Positions 8,859-23,144 of a DNA stretch of 64,000 nt are shown here, piece by piece. How positions within the stretch are numbered: position 1 is the first letter of the stretch; each line of letters begins with the position of its first letter. The position numbers and the translations under genes are program-made. The notes under the pieces are model-generated. The model saw nothing but the letters and a program-made list of their open reading frames with translations, was not told the DNA's origin and searched no databases. The DNA lies in contig NZ_CABHMS010000002.1 in NCBI RefSeq assembly GCF_902167635.1, positions 682,001 to 746,000 on the forward strand, in the 5' to 3' direction. Origin of the DNA: Chitinophaga vietnamensis (GTDB taxonomy: Bacteria; Bacteroidota; Bacteroidia; Chitinophagales; Chitinophagaceae).

Positions 8859-9860
8859 ATGTCAACCAAAACATTCTTTTGTATAGATGCCCACACTTGC
8901 GGCAACCCCGTACGGCTTGTTGCCGGCGGGGGCCCTGTGCTGGTGGGCAATACCATGATGGAGAAACGTTTGCACTTTTTACGGGAGTACGACTGGATCC
9001 GCAAGGGGCTGATGTTTGAGCCGAGAGGTCATGATATGATGAGCGGCAGCATTCTCTATCCGCCCTGCGATCCTGCAAACGATACCGGCGTGCTGTACAT
9101 CGAAACCAGCGGCTGCCTGCCTATGTGCGGCCATGGTACTATTGGTACGGTTACTATCGCTATCGAACAGGGGCTGGTGATACCGAAAGTGCCCGGCCAG
9201 CTGCGGCTGGAAACGCCGGCAGGACTGGTGCTCGTGAGCTATGTACAGGAAGGGCAGAAAGTGAAATCGGTGAAGCTCACCAACGTAAAATCATTCCTCG
9301 CTGCCGAAAACCTGGAAGTGGAATGCCCAGGCCTCGGTATCCTGCATGTGGATGTGGCCTATGGGGGCAACTTCTACGCCATCGTAGATCCACAGCCCAA
9401 TTTCGCAGGACTGGAGCACTTCACCGCCGATCAGCTGATCTCCTTTAGCCGCATATGCCGTCAACGGCTAAACGAAAAATATACATTCGTACATCCCGAA
9501 AATGAGCACATCAAGGGATTGAGTCATATGCTGTGGACCGGCGCCACGATTAGTCCGCATGCCACTGCACGCAATGCCGTATTTTATGGCGACAAAGCCA
9601 TCGACCGCTCGCCTTGCGGTACCGGCACTTCCGCGCGCATGGCGCAATGGCATGCCAAAGGAAAGCTCCGCAAAGGCGACACCTTTATACATGAAAGTAT
9701 CATCGGATCAGTATTCAACGGCACCATCGAAGAAGAGACCACTATTGCCGGCAAACCCGCCATCATCCCCGGTATTGAAGGATGGGCAAAAGTAACCGGC
9801 TATAATACCATCTTCCTGGACGATGACGATCCTTATGTGCATGGCTTCCAGGTGATCTGA
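8859..9860 (+). CDS. 4-hydroxyproline 2-epimerase (proline racemase family)
   Basis: This 333-residue protein has both catalytic cysteines of the family: C90 in MCGHGTIG and C253 in SPCGTGTSAR. Two cysteines distinguish epimerases/racemases from trans-3-hydroxyproline dehydratases, in which one position is Thr. It should convert trans-4-hydroxy-L-proline to cis-4-hydroxy-D-proline, the first step of the pathway encoded by this operon. A GGGGAG stretch sits directly before the ATG. Such a purine-rich site is unusual for this phylum, where Shine-Dalgarno motifs are weak. The gene is 47 bp downstream of the dehydrogenase. Proline racemase activity is the alternative but does not fit the neighbours. 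Confidence 0.92.
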   Translation: MSTKTFFCIDAHTCGNPVRLVAGGGPVLVGNTMMEKRLHFLREYDWIRKGLMFEPRGHDMMSGSILYPPCDPANDTGVLYIETSGCLPMCGHGTIGTVTIAIEQGLVIPKVPGQLRLETPAGLVLVSYVQEGQKVKSVKLTNVKSFLAAENLEVECPGLGILHVDVAYGGNFYAIVDPQPNFAGLEHFTADQLISFSRICRQRLNEKYTFVHPENEHIKGLSHMLWTGATISPHATARNAVFYGDKAIDRSPCGTGTSARMAQWHAKGKLRKGDTFIHESIIGSVFNGTIEEETTIAGKPAIIPGIEGWAKVTGYNTIFLDDDDPYVHGFQVI

Positions 9861-9887
9861 GCCCTGCACATCTCACAAAAAAATAAC

Positions 9888-11135
9888 ATGAAAGCAATCA
9901 TCATCGGAGGAGGTATCATAGGATTATGCACTGCCCACTACCTGCGCGACAGCGGGTGGGAGGTAACGGTCATGGATAAACGTGATTTCAGGGATAACTG
10001 TTCTTACGGCAATCTGGGCATGATCGTGCCCAGTCACTTTGTGCCGCTGGCGGCGCCGGGCATCGTATCACAGGGCATCCGCTGGATGTTCAGCAGCAAA
10101 AGCCCTTTCTATGTAAAACCGGCCCTGAACAAAGACCTGGTGTCCTGGGGCCTGCAATTTATAAAACACGCCAAAGCGAATCATGTGGCGGCATCAGCAA
10201 TCCCCTTGCGGGATATCAACCTCCTGAGCCGTCAGCTCTATGATGAGCTGGCACAGCAGCCCGGCTTTGATTTCGGTTTGCAACACAAGGGTATCATCAT
10301 GTACTATAAAACGGCGGCTGTGCAGGAAGAAGAAGCGCACCTGGCGGAACAGGCGCGCGCCATGGGCCTCGATGCCGCTGTGCTGGATAAAGCCGCCATA
10401 CAAGCGCTGGAACCGCAATTGCAGCTTGATGTGTTAGGTGGCGTGCACTATCGCTGTGATGCCCATCTCTATCCCAATCAACTCATGCAACAACTGTTAT
10501 CATCCCTCAAAAATAAAGGTGTTCATTTCCTGCCACACACAGAGGTTACGCAAGTGGAAACCACGCAGGGGAAGGTCACTGCTGTTATCAGCGGCGACCA
10601 ACGCTATGATGCAGATATGTTCGTGATGGCCGGCGGCTCCTGGGCCCCGGCGCTGGCGCGGCTTGCAGGCGAACGCCTGTTGCTGATGCCGGGCAAAGGT
10701 TACTCTGTTACTTTGGATGCGCCATCTGTCAATCTCAATATCCCCGCAATCCTTTGCGAAGCCAGGGTGGCGCTTACGCCGATGCGCGATAAACTGCGTT
10801 TCGGCGGTACGATGGAAGTAGCCGCAGTGAACGACCAGGTGAACATGAACAGGGTAGCGGGTATCGTGGAATCGGTGCAGCGTTATTTCGGTAACCTGCC
10901 TGTTCACATGCCGAAAAAAGAAGACGTATGGTTCGGGTTCCGTCCCTGCTCACCAGATGGATTACCATTCATTGGATTTTCAAAACGATACCGTAATTTG
11001 CTGCTCGCCGGCGGCCACTCCATGATGGGCCTCAGCCTGGGACCCGCCACCGGCAAGCTGTTGACGCAACTGGCCAACGGAGAGGAAACAAGTATGGATA
11101 TTTCGCCTTTCAGTCCGCAACGCAACGGCGCTTAA
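9888..11135 (+). CDS. FAD-dependent D-amino-acid oxidoreductase, probable cis-4-hydroxy-D-proline dehydrogenase
   Basis: The 415-residue protein starts with a Rossmann FAD motif (IIGGGIIGLCTAHYL) and ends with the GGHSMMGLSLGPATG block typical of DadA/glycine-oxidase-like flavoproteins. It should oxidise cis-4-hydroxy-D-proline to 1-pyrroline-4-hydroxy-2-carboxylate, between the epimerase and deaminase steps. It is a single-subunit type, unlike the three-subunit Pseudomonas dehydrogenases. It sits 27 bp after the epimerase and only 24 bp before the ECF sigma gene, suggesting that catabolic and regulatory genes share a transcript. The electron acceptor is unknown. Confidence 0.85.
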   Translation: MKAIIIGGGIIGLCTAHYLRDSGWEVTVMDKRDFRDNCSYGNLGMIVPSHFVPLAAPGIVSQGIRWMFSSKSPFYVKPALNKDLVSWGLQFIKHAKANHVAASAIPLRDINLLSRQLYDELAQQPGFDFGLQHKGIIMYYKTAAVQEEEAHLAEQARAMGLDAAVLDKAAIQALEPQLQLDVLGGVHYRCDAHLYPNQLMQQLLSSLKNKGVHFLPHTEVTQVETTQGKVTAVISGDQRYDADMFVMAGGSWAPALARLAGERLLLMPGKGYSVTLDAPSVNLNIPAILCEARVALTPMRDKLRFGGTMEVAAVNDQVNMNRVAGIVESVQRYFGNLPVHMPKKEDVWFGFRPCSPDGLPFIGFSKRYRNLLLAGGHSMMGLSLGPATGKLLTQLANGEETSMDISPFSPQRNGA

Positions 11136-11159
11136 TTGATCAACGCAAAATCACAGCGA

Positions 11160-11786
11160 ATGCTAAAAGCCAACAGCTACCCGGCTACAAACAGTGACAA
11201 GGAATGTGAACAGGCGTTTGCCGGTTTCTGGCATGAAATGCAGCAGAACAATGAACAGGGCTTATACAAGATCTATCATGAGATCTATGATAATCTCTAT
11301 CATTACGGTGTGGCTGTTGTGCTGGACAAGTCGATGGTAAAGGAAGCCATCAACGATATTTTTGTAGAGATATGGCAGAAGCGCCACCAGCTGGATATGC
11401 CGGGCAATATCAAAGGTTATCTCTTCATCTGCTTCAAACGCAGGCTGTACAAGATACTCAGCAAAGCGCATAAAGAAGCCCTGCGCGAAGACAGTTTGCT
11501 CTTCCGCGAACCAGAGGAAAGCCCATACGAAGAAGTGCTGATCCGCCAGGAAACCGACCATCAGGTAAAAGAAAAGCTCGAACGCATGCTAGGCCTGCTC
11601 ACTGCCCGCCAGCGGGAATTTATCAAACTACGTTTTTACGACAACCTGAGCATCGAAGAAATCGCCGCCCGCACCGACGCCACGCCGCGCACCATCTACA
11701 ACACCATCCACAACGCCCTGGTGCGCATCCGCGAAGTGTATACCGATGCTACACTCATCGGATTATTTTTACTCATGATTAAATGA
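11160..11786 (+). CDS. ECF RNA polymerase sigma factor (SusCD-associated type)
   Basis: The 208-residue protein has sigma-70 region 2 (about residues 25-100, with INDIFVEIWQKR) and region 4 with a helix-turn-helix (LTARQREFIKLRFYDNLSIEEIA). It is paired with the FecR-like gene downstream, as in Bacteroidota trans-envelope systems where a SusC receptor signals through FecR. I prefer the ATG at 11160; an in-frame TTG at 11136 adds eight residues. The last codons (about GLFLLMIK) lie inside a 67-bp inverted repeat arm, so the repeat element has supplied the C-terminus. It probably directs transcription of the downstream sus-like genes, and possibly of its own operon. Confidence 0.88.
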   Translation: MLKANSYPATNSDKECEQAFAGFWHEMQQNNEQGLYKIYHEIYDNLYHYGVAVVLDKSMVKEAINDIFVEIWQKRHQLDMPGNIKGYLFICFKRRLYKILSKAHKEALREDSLLFREPEESPYEEVLIRQETDHQVKEKLERMLGLLTARQREFIKLRFYDNLSIEEIAARTDATPRTIYNTIHNALVRIREVYTDATLIGLFLLMIK

Positions 11787-11925
11787 TTAGAAGGATTAGC
11801 AGGATTTTTTTTACAGGATTTTAAAGGATTCGGGGAGATCAACCCGAAATGATCTTCGCGAATCCTTTAAAATCCTGTAAAAAAAATCCTGCTAATCCTT
11901 CTAATCATTTAATCATGAGTAAAAA
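11766..11925. repeat. Perfect 67-bp inverted repeat overlapping the sigma gene 3-prime end
   Basis: The left arm at 11766-11832 and right arm at 11859-11925 are perfectly complementary, with a 26-bp spacer. The left arm contains the last codons and stop of the ECF sigma gene. The arms contain GGATTAGCAGGATT and CAGGATTTTAAAGGATT units, related to those of the composite elements at 33360 and 58754. The RNA would form a very stable hairpin between the sigma gene and the FecR gene, likely terminating or attenuating transcription. Confidence 0.9.
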
Positions 11926-11977
11926 AATCTCCATAATCCTTGGTAAAAATCCTCCGGCTTCTCCCTCTTTATAGAAA

Positions 11978-13027
11978 ATGCCCGGTATGGACCTACAGCA
12001 GTATAAGGCGGAAGACTTTATCCTCAACGATTCTTTTGTGCGTTATTGCCTGCGCAGTAACGATTCTGATGTGCAGTTCTGGGAAAGCTGGCTACAGCGC
12101 TACCCGCATAAGCGTGAGGAGGCGGAGAAGGCCCGTGAATGGCTGTTCCGGCTGGGTTTGAAGCTTACGCCTGAAGAGAAAGAAGCGGAATTTGGCAAGT
12201 TGCAGCTGGCTATTGCGGCTGCTAATGACACAACCGCGCCGGCGCAGGAGCGGCCATCGCCGGCGGCGCGCCGCTACTGGCGTATAGCGGCGGCTGTGTT
12301 GTTGCCGCTGGCGGCAATAGCCTGGTGGATGAAAGCCGGGCAGCATAAGCCGGTAATAGCGGACAATAACGCTAACGCCTATACGGTATATGTAGCGGGC
12401 GACAGCGCCCGCCGCCCCCTGGTGCTGGCCGATGGCAGCCGGGTGATCCTCAACCGCCACAGCACCCTCCGCGTACCGGAAAACTATAACAAAGGCAGCC
12501 GCCACCTCGAACTGCAAGGAGAAGCCCTCTTTGAAGTGGCCCCCGCTCCTGAACAACCCTTCACTGTAAGTAGTCAGGGCGCGGAAGTACGCGCCCTCGG
12601 TACCGCCTTCAAAGTGCGCGCCTATGGCTTCGATACCGCCATGGCCGTATCCCTGCTGGAAGGACGTGTACGCGTAGCCGTTAGATCATCCGCCACCGAA
12701 CTGCAACCCGGCGAGCAGGTGCTGCTCAAAGCAGATGCCTCCCTGTTTGATAAACATGGTTTTGATATGGCCCGCGAAGCCGCCTGGCGCAAAGGTTTGC
12801 TCGCCTTCAACAATGCATCCATCCGGGAAATTACCGAACAACTGCAATACTGGTACGGGATCAAAGTGCAACTGATGCCCGGAAAATATAAACCGATACG
12901 CTTCAATGGCGCCTTCCGGAATAAGCCGCTCAACGAGGTACTGGCAGCCATCTGCTTTGTGAACGGACTAACATCCACCATTAAAAATGATACGTTACTG
13001 ATATCTCCTGCCAGCGCGTCACACTAG
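11978..13027 (+). CDS. FecR-type anti-sigma factor
   Basis: The 349-residue inner-membrane protein has a cytoplasmic N-terminal sigma-binding region (about 1-90), one transmembrane helix (WRIAAAVLLPLAAIAWW, near residue 95-112), a periplasmic FecR domain (LADGSRVILN ... GEALFEVAP ... ALGTAFKVRAY) and a C-terminal DUF4974-like domain that contacts the receptor plug/STN domain. It should hold the ECF sigma factor until SusC senses its ligand. The start is ATG 11978, and an alternative ATG lies three codons later. The gene is separated from its sigma gene by the 160-bp hairpin element rather than being tightly coupled. Confidence 0.9.
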   Translation: MPGMDLQQYKAEDFILNDSFVRYCLRSNDSDVQFWESWLQRYPHKREEAEKAREWLFRLGLKLTPEEKEAEFGKLQLAIAAANDTTAPAQERPSPAARRYWRIAAAVLLPLAAIAWWMKAGQHKPVIADNNANAYTVYVAGDSARRPLVLADGSRVILNRHSTLRVPENYNKGSRHLELQGEALFEVAPAPEQPFTVSSQGAEVRALGTAFKVRAYGFDTAMAVSLLEGRVRVAVRSSATELQPGEQVLLKADASLFDKHGFDMAREAAWRKGLLAFNNASIREITEQLQYWYGIKVQLMPGKYKPIRFNGAFRNKPLNEVLAAICFVNGLTSTIKNDTLLISPASASH

Positions 13028-13063
13028 CCGGAGCTTACTATACCATTACAACCAAAATACGTT

Positions 13064-16000
13064 ATGACTAAAACTTCCATTCAACGGGCGTGCATAGGCA
13101 TGCTCCTGTGGCTGATGCTGCTTAGCTGGGTGCAAGCGGCCGAAGGCCTGAAAGACAAGATCGACGTAGGTTTCAGGCAAACAAAGGTATTGCAGGTATT
13201 ACAATACCTCGAAAAAAATACCCGGCTGAAATTCTCTTATAATCTCGACGATCTCGAAAAATTAAAACCGCTGACGCTCGATAAAAAAGAACGTACAGTG
13301 GAAGGCCTGCTCCATGAGATCAGCCATGTTACTGCTTTAGAGTTCAAAGTAACAGATGATATCATCCTCGTGAAAGTAGGGAACAATAACAGCGTAGTAA
13401 AGAATGACGCTGCCCCGCAGCAACAGCCGCCGGTAAAAGGAAAGATCACTTCCAATACCGGCGAGGCATTGCCCGGAGTTAGCGTCAGGCTGAAAGGCAC
13501 GACCAAAGGCGTACTCACAGATGTGAAGGGCGCCTTTGAACTGCGCGATCTGCCCCCAGGCGCCGTGCTGGAAATATCCTTCATCGGTTACGAAAGCGCG
13601 GAAGTGCCGGTAAATGGCCAGCAGGAACTGACCATCACCCTCAATACCTCTACGAAAGTGCTCGACCAGGTAGTAGTAGTGGGCTATGGCACCCAAAGCA
13701 AACGTAATGTCAGCAGCGCCATCACTTCCGTAAAAGGCAGCGAGATTGCAAACGTTCCCACCAATAACCCCGTTAATGCCCTGCAAGGTAAAGTGGCCGG
13801 TTTGACCGTAGTGAATACCGGCGGCGCTCCCGGCAACATGGCCGATATCAAACTGCGCGGCATCAGCACCTATGGCTCACACCAGCCGCTGTTCATCATC
13901 GATGGCAGCCCCGGCGATCCCTATTATCTCAACAACAACGATATTGCTTCTATTGAAGTGCTCAAAGATGGCGCAGCCGCTTCTATCTATGGCTCCCTCA
14001 GCGCTAACGGCGTGATCCTCGTCACCACCAAGAAAGGAAAGAAAGGCCCGCCAAAACTGGAATTTAACGGCTACTACAGCATCGTGAATCCTACGGGTAA
14101 AATGCATCTTCTTGATGCCGACGGCTATCTCAAAGTGCATCGCATGATGTATGATAATGCCGGTATCCCCGACGATCGCAAGCCCGCCTATCTCTCCAAA
14201 GGCGTTACCGCCAATACCAACTGGCAGGACGAGATCACACAACAGGCCACTGCACAGAATTATAGCTTGAGCCTCACCGGCGGCGGCGATTACTTCAACT
14301 ATGGCCTCAGCGGCAACATCACCCGCGAAACCGGTACCTTCATCGGCACCGATTTTAAAAAGAAATCCATCCGCTCCCGCAACGAATACAAGAAAGGACG
14401 TTTGACTGCTGAAGTGAACCTCGTGTACGCTGAAACAGATCGCAGTGACCTGAACTACAGCACCAAAGATGCTTACTTCCAGTCGCCATTGCTGCCGGTT
14501 TACGACAAGAACGAAAAGTACGGCTATGCTTTACAGATCAACCAGCTGCCGAAATATGAAAATGCACTGGCCATGAATCACTACATGAGCAATTCCAATC
14601 GCGCGCAGTACTTCAGCGGAAACGCCCGCCTGTCGCTGGAGTTGATCAAAGGCATGAAATTCGTGACCAACCTTGGGCTGGTAAGCACCAACTTCCTCAA
14701 CTATGCTTATCACCCGCCATTCCGCGGCAATGCCAACGATCCGCTGATACCTTATGCACAACTCACCGATGGCCGCTCCAACGACCGCCAACGTTTGATG
14801 GAGAACCTGTTGTATTACGATCGCAGCTTTGGTAAGCATAGCATCAACCTGCTCGCAGGTTATACGGCACAGGAGATATCCAGTAATAACATCACTACCA
14901 TTGCAGATGGCAAGACCACCGTATATACTGTGGTAGACGGACAGATATCACCCAATATCCTGCCCGGCGGATTCCTGGATCCCGGCTTCAGCACCATGAA
15001 TGGCGCAGCCGGCGGCTCTTTCAGCGCTACCGGTACCCGTCCGCAATATGACCGTTTGTCTACATTAGGGCGTATCAACTACGCCTATGACGGTAAATAT
15101 CTTTTGCAGGTATCCGTGCGCCGCGATGGTTCTTCCAAGTTTGGTGAAAACCGCCGCTATGGCGTGTTTCCGTCCGTATCAGTGGGTTGGAACCTGCAAA
15201 GCGAATCTTTCATGCAAAGGTATGCATGGCTGAATCTCCTGAAGCTGCGCGCCAGCTATGGCGAGCTGGGTAATGAAAATGCGCTCGGTGAATATGATCA
15301 CCAGGCTTTGATGACAATCTCCAACCGCCGCGGTGGTGGCTATGTACAGGGGAGTGGCGCCGCCGCCTGGCCGGGAGCCGCTGCCTGGGAGCTGAAAAAT
15401 AAAGACCTGCGATGGGAGACCAGCATCTCCAAAAATATCGGCTTCGATTTTGGCGTGCTCAATAAACTCACTGGTTCCTTTAACTTCTTCAACAATGTTA
15501 CCAGAGACCTGCTGATCCGGAAAGAACTGGCTGCCAGCGCAGGTTTGAATAATCCCGTGATGAACGTAGGCCGCATCGGCAACAAAGGCTGGGAACTGGA
15601 ACTGACCTGGGCAGATAAAAAGAAAGACTGGAATTATAGTATAACCGGTACCCTTAGTCAGGTGAAAAATAAAGTGCTCGCCCTTGCCAACGAAAACCAG
15701 AAACTTGCCGGCACCGGCCTGAAATACGGCACTGGCCCCGTTCCCAACATGACGGTAGTAGGCAGCGAGATCGGCGCCTTCTATCTCTATGAGGCAGATG
15801 GCATCTTCCAATCCGATGCTGAAGTAGCCGCCTATAAAAACAAGAAAGGGGACCTCCTGCAACCCGATGCCAAAGCCGGCGATATCCGCTTCCGCGATAC
15901 CAATGGCGACGGCGTGATCGATGAAAACGACAAAACCTACCAGGGTAGCGGCTTTCCGAAAGTGGAGTATGGCTTCAACTTCACCCTTGGTTACAAAGGT

Positions 16001-16450
16001 TTCGATCTGCAATTATTCTGGCAGGGCGTAGGCGGCAACAAGATCTTCAACGGCAATAAATACGAGCTGCAAGGCATGGATGCCGGCCGTAACTTCGATG
16101 TAAGCACCCTCAACGCCTGGACGCCGCAGAACAGGAACACCGATGTGCCCCGTGCTGTGCTGGGAGATCCGAACAACAACAACCGCGAATCTACGCGCTT
16201 CCTCGAAAGAGGCGATTACCTCCGCCTGAAAACCTTACAGCTGGGTTATGCTTTCTCCACCTCGCTGCTGCAACGCGCGAAGATATCACGCTTACGCATA
16301 TACGTAAGTGCGCAGAACCTGCTCACCTTTACGAAATATACTGGCCCCGACCCGGAGATCGGCCGCGCCGACGTGCTCAACACAGGCCTCGACCGCTGGA
16401 TGTATCCACAGAACAAAACATTTATGACTGGCCTGCAACTGGAGTTCTAA
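13064..16450 (+). CDS. SusC/RagA-family TonB-dependent transporter with STN signalling domain
   Basis: This 1128-residue outer-membrane receptor carries a signal peptide (about 1-25), an N-terminal STN domain (about 30-105, with FRQTKVLQVLQYLEKNT), a carboxypeptidase-like beta domain (GKITSNTGEALPGVSV), a plug (VVVGYGTQSKRNVSSA ... RGISTYGSHQPLFIIDG) and a C-terminal beta-barrel ending in LQLEF. The STN domain is the part that contacts a FecR anti-sigma factor, so this is a transducing SusC that senses and imports a ligand. It lies 36 bp after fecR and 18 bp before susD. The cargo is not readable from sequence. From the neighbours, a collagen-type glycopeptide or glycosyl-hydroxylysine is my proposal. 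Confidence 0.95.
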   Translation: MTKTSIQRACIGMLLWLMLLSWVQAAEGLKDKIDVGFRQTKVLQVLQYLEKNTRLKFSYNLDDLEKLKPLTLDKKERTVEGLLHEISHVTALEFKVTDDIILVKVGNNNSVVKNDAAPQQQPPVKGKITSNTGEALPGVSVRLKGTTKGVLTDVKGAFELRDLPPGAVLEISFIGYESAEVPVNGQQELTITLNTSTKVLDQVVVVGYGTQSKRNVSSAITSVKGSEIANVPTNNPVNALQGKVAGLTVVNTGGAPGNMADIKLRGISTYGSHQPLFIIDGSPGDPYYLNNNDIASIEVLKDGAAASIYGSLSANGVILVTTKKGKKGPPKLEFNGYYSIVNPTGKMHLLDADGYLKVHRMMYDNAGIPDDRKPAYLSKGVTANTNWQDEITQQATAQNYSLSLTGGGDYFNYGLSGNITRETGTFIGTDFKKKSIRSRNEYKKGRLTAEVNLVYAETDRSDLNYSTKDAYFQSPLLPVYDKNEKYGYALQINQLPKYENALAMNHYMSNSNRAQYFSGNARLSLELIKGMKFVTNLGLVSTNFLNYAYHPPFRGNANDPLIPYAQLTDGRSNDRQRLMENLLYYDRSFGKHSINLLAGYTAQEISSNNITTIADGKTTVYTVVDGQISPNILPGGFLDPGFSTMNGAAGGSFSATGTRPQYDRLSTLGRINYAYDGKYLLQVSVRRDGSSKFGENRRYGVFPSVSVGWNLQSESFMQRYAWLNLLKLRASYGELGNENALGEYDHQALMTISNRRGGGYVQGSGAAAWPGAAAWELKNKDLRWETSISKNIGFDFGVLNKLTGSFNFFNNVTRDLLIRKELAASAGLNNPVMNVGRIGNKGWELELTWADKKKDWNYSITGTLSQVKNKVLALANENQKLAGTGLKYGTGPVPNMTVVGSEIGAFYLYEADGIFQSDAEVAAYKNKKGDLLQPDAKAGDIRFRDTNGDGVIDENDKTYQGSGFPKVEYGFNFTLGYKGFDLQLFWQGVGGNKIFNGNKYELQGMDAGRNFDVSTLNAWTPQNRNTDVPRAVLGDPNNNNRESTRFLERGDYLRLKTLQLGYAFSTSLLQRAKISRLRIYVSAQNLLTFTKYTGPDPEIGRADVLNTGLDRWMYPQNKTFMTGLQLEF

Positions 16451-16468
16451 CATTTTAATCATTCGGTT

Positions 16469-17998
16469 ATGAAAAAATATTTGCGCTATACATCTTTGCT
16501 GGGAGTGGCTGTTGGCATGCTGATGACTGCCAGCTGTAATAAAGATTTGCTGAACCAGGTGTCGCCCGACAAGCTCACTACCGACAACTACTGGACCTCG
16601 AAAGACCGCGCGCTCACCGGCCTGGCATCTGCCTACTCACAACTGGAGAGCTTCACCGGCTGGGATAACTACGTGGAAGCGCGCTCCTGTCGCGAGTTCT
16701 ACCGGGAAGATTATGTAATACCCGGCAGCGATGCCTATAACTATAGCTGGTGGATGGAGATCTATAACTTCAACTACAACTCCGGCAACTATGCTATCGA
16801 CTTGCTGTGGCGCGACAATTACCGTGGTATCAATTTCAGCAACCAGGTGCTCACGAATGTAGCGGCGATGACCACTGCACAGATCGACGATTCCAGCCGT
16901 AATGTGATCCTGGCGGAAGCCCACTTCCTGCGTGCTTACTACTATTTCAAGCTGCTGAATAATTTTGAGAAGGTGATCATCCGCGACAAAGTACCGGAAG
17001 GAGAAGCGGACCTGCCCAAGGCGCCGGCAACGCGCGCTGAAGTATGGGACTTTATCATCGCCGACCTCAAAGCCGCGGAGCCTATGCTGCCGCTGCGCAG
17101 CGCACGCCCCGGCGCTGAACTGGGCCGCGTTACCAAAGGCGCTGCACAAGCCTATCTCGGCAAAGTAATGATCTACCGCGCTTCAGAAGACAAGGCCAAC
17201 GCCACTGCCTTGTACACCGAAGCGGCCAGTTGGCTCGACAAAGTGATCAAATCCAACCAGTACTCGCTGGTGGATAACTACCTCGGCATGTTCAACGGCA
17301 CGCTCACTAATTCCAATGAATCGATCTTCGAGCTGCAACAAACCAATGATGAAAACAACGGCGCGTTCTACAAATCACAGTTGAGCGATTGGGTAGCAGC
17401 GTCTGAACTGGGCGGCTATGGCGAGATCTATGGCACGCCGCGCCTGCTCGCCGAAATGTTGAAAGAAGGCAGGACTGCCAAAGATGGGCTTTACGATCAT
17501 CGTGTATACAATACCGTATTTTTCCGCGATCCTTATTTTAATGATCCTGCGAATCCGCGTGTATACGGTAACGTATACGACTCTTTGTTCACCGGCAATA
17601 CCATCGCCTTCCGCAAATGGATACCTTCCAAGCTGGACCTGCTGGGCAATCCGGTAGCCATTAACGCGCCGTTGATGCGCCTCGCTGATGTGATGCTGCT
17701 TTATGCGGAAGCAGAAAACGCACTGGGCGCTAACGACCTGGCCATGGCGCAGATCAATGCAGTACGCGCCCGCGCCGCCATGCCGCCATTGAACCTCAGC
17801 GCTACCCCCGATGTATTTGCCGAAATTGTACACGAACGTACCATGGAGCTTACACTGGAATGCAGCCGCTTCTATGACCTTCGCCGCTGGGGCCTGCTGG
17901 CGCAGAACATGCAGGCGGCCGGCCGCCAGTTTTCAGCAGATAGAGGGTTCTATCCACTGCCATTGAAAGAAACACTGAACAACCCTTTAGCAAAATAA
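16469..17998 (+). CDS. SusD/RagB-family surface glycan-binding lipoprotein
   Basis: The 509-residue protein has a lipoprotein signal peptide with the acylated cysteine at C23 (MTASCNKD) and helical SusD/TPR-type repeats. The N-terminus (SPDKLTTDNYWTSKDRA) and C-terminus (LTLECSRFYDLRRWG) are both typical of the family. It caps the SusC barrel on the cell surface and delivers the ligand. It follows susC by 18 bp. The 31-bp palindrome directly behind its stop may lower expression of the downstream enzymes relative to the SusCD pair. Confidence 0.95.
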   Translation: MKKYLRYTSLLGVAVGMLMTASCNKDLLNQVSPDKLTTDNYWTSKDRALTGLASAYSQLESFTGWDNYVEARSCREFYREDYVIPGSDAYNYSWWMEIYNFNYNSGNYAIDLLWRDNYRGINFSNQVLTNVAAMTTAQIDDSSRNVILAEAHFLRAYYYFKLLNNFEKVIIRDKVPEGEADLPKAPATRAEVWDFIIADLKAAEPMLPLRSARPGAELGRVTKGAAQAYLGKVMIYRASEDKANATALYTEAASWLDKVIKSNQYSLVDNYLGMFNGTLTNSNESIFELQQTNDENNGAFYKSQLSDWVAASELGGYGEIYGTPRLLAEMLKEGRTAKDGLYDHRVYNTVFFRDPYFNDPANPRVYGNVYDSLFTGNTIAFRKWIPSKLDLLGNPVAINAPLMRLADVMLLYAEAENALGANDLAMAQINAVRARAAMPPLNLSATPDVFAEIVHERTMELTLECSRFYDLRRWGLLAQNMQAAGRQFSADRGFYPLPLKETLNNPLAK

Positions 17999-18006
17999 GG
18001 CCAGGA

Positions 18007-23127
<5,121 letters not shown>

Positions 23128-23144
23128 CATTGAATGTTTGATAT

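Noticed and set aside
8859-9860. trans-3-hydroxyproline dehydratase
   Set aside because: Both catalytic cysteines are present. Dehydratases of this family have Thr at one site.
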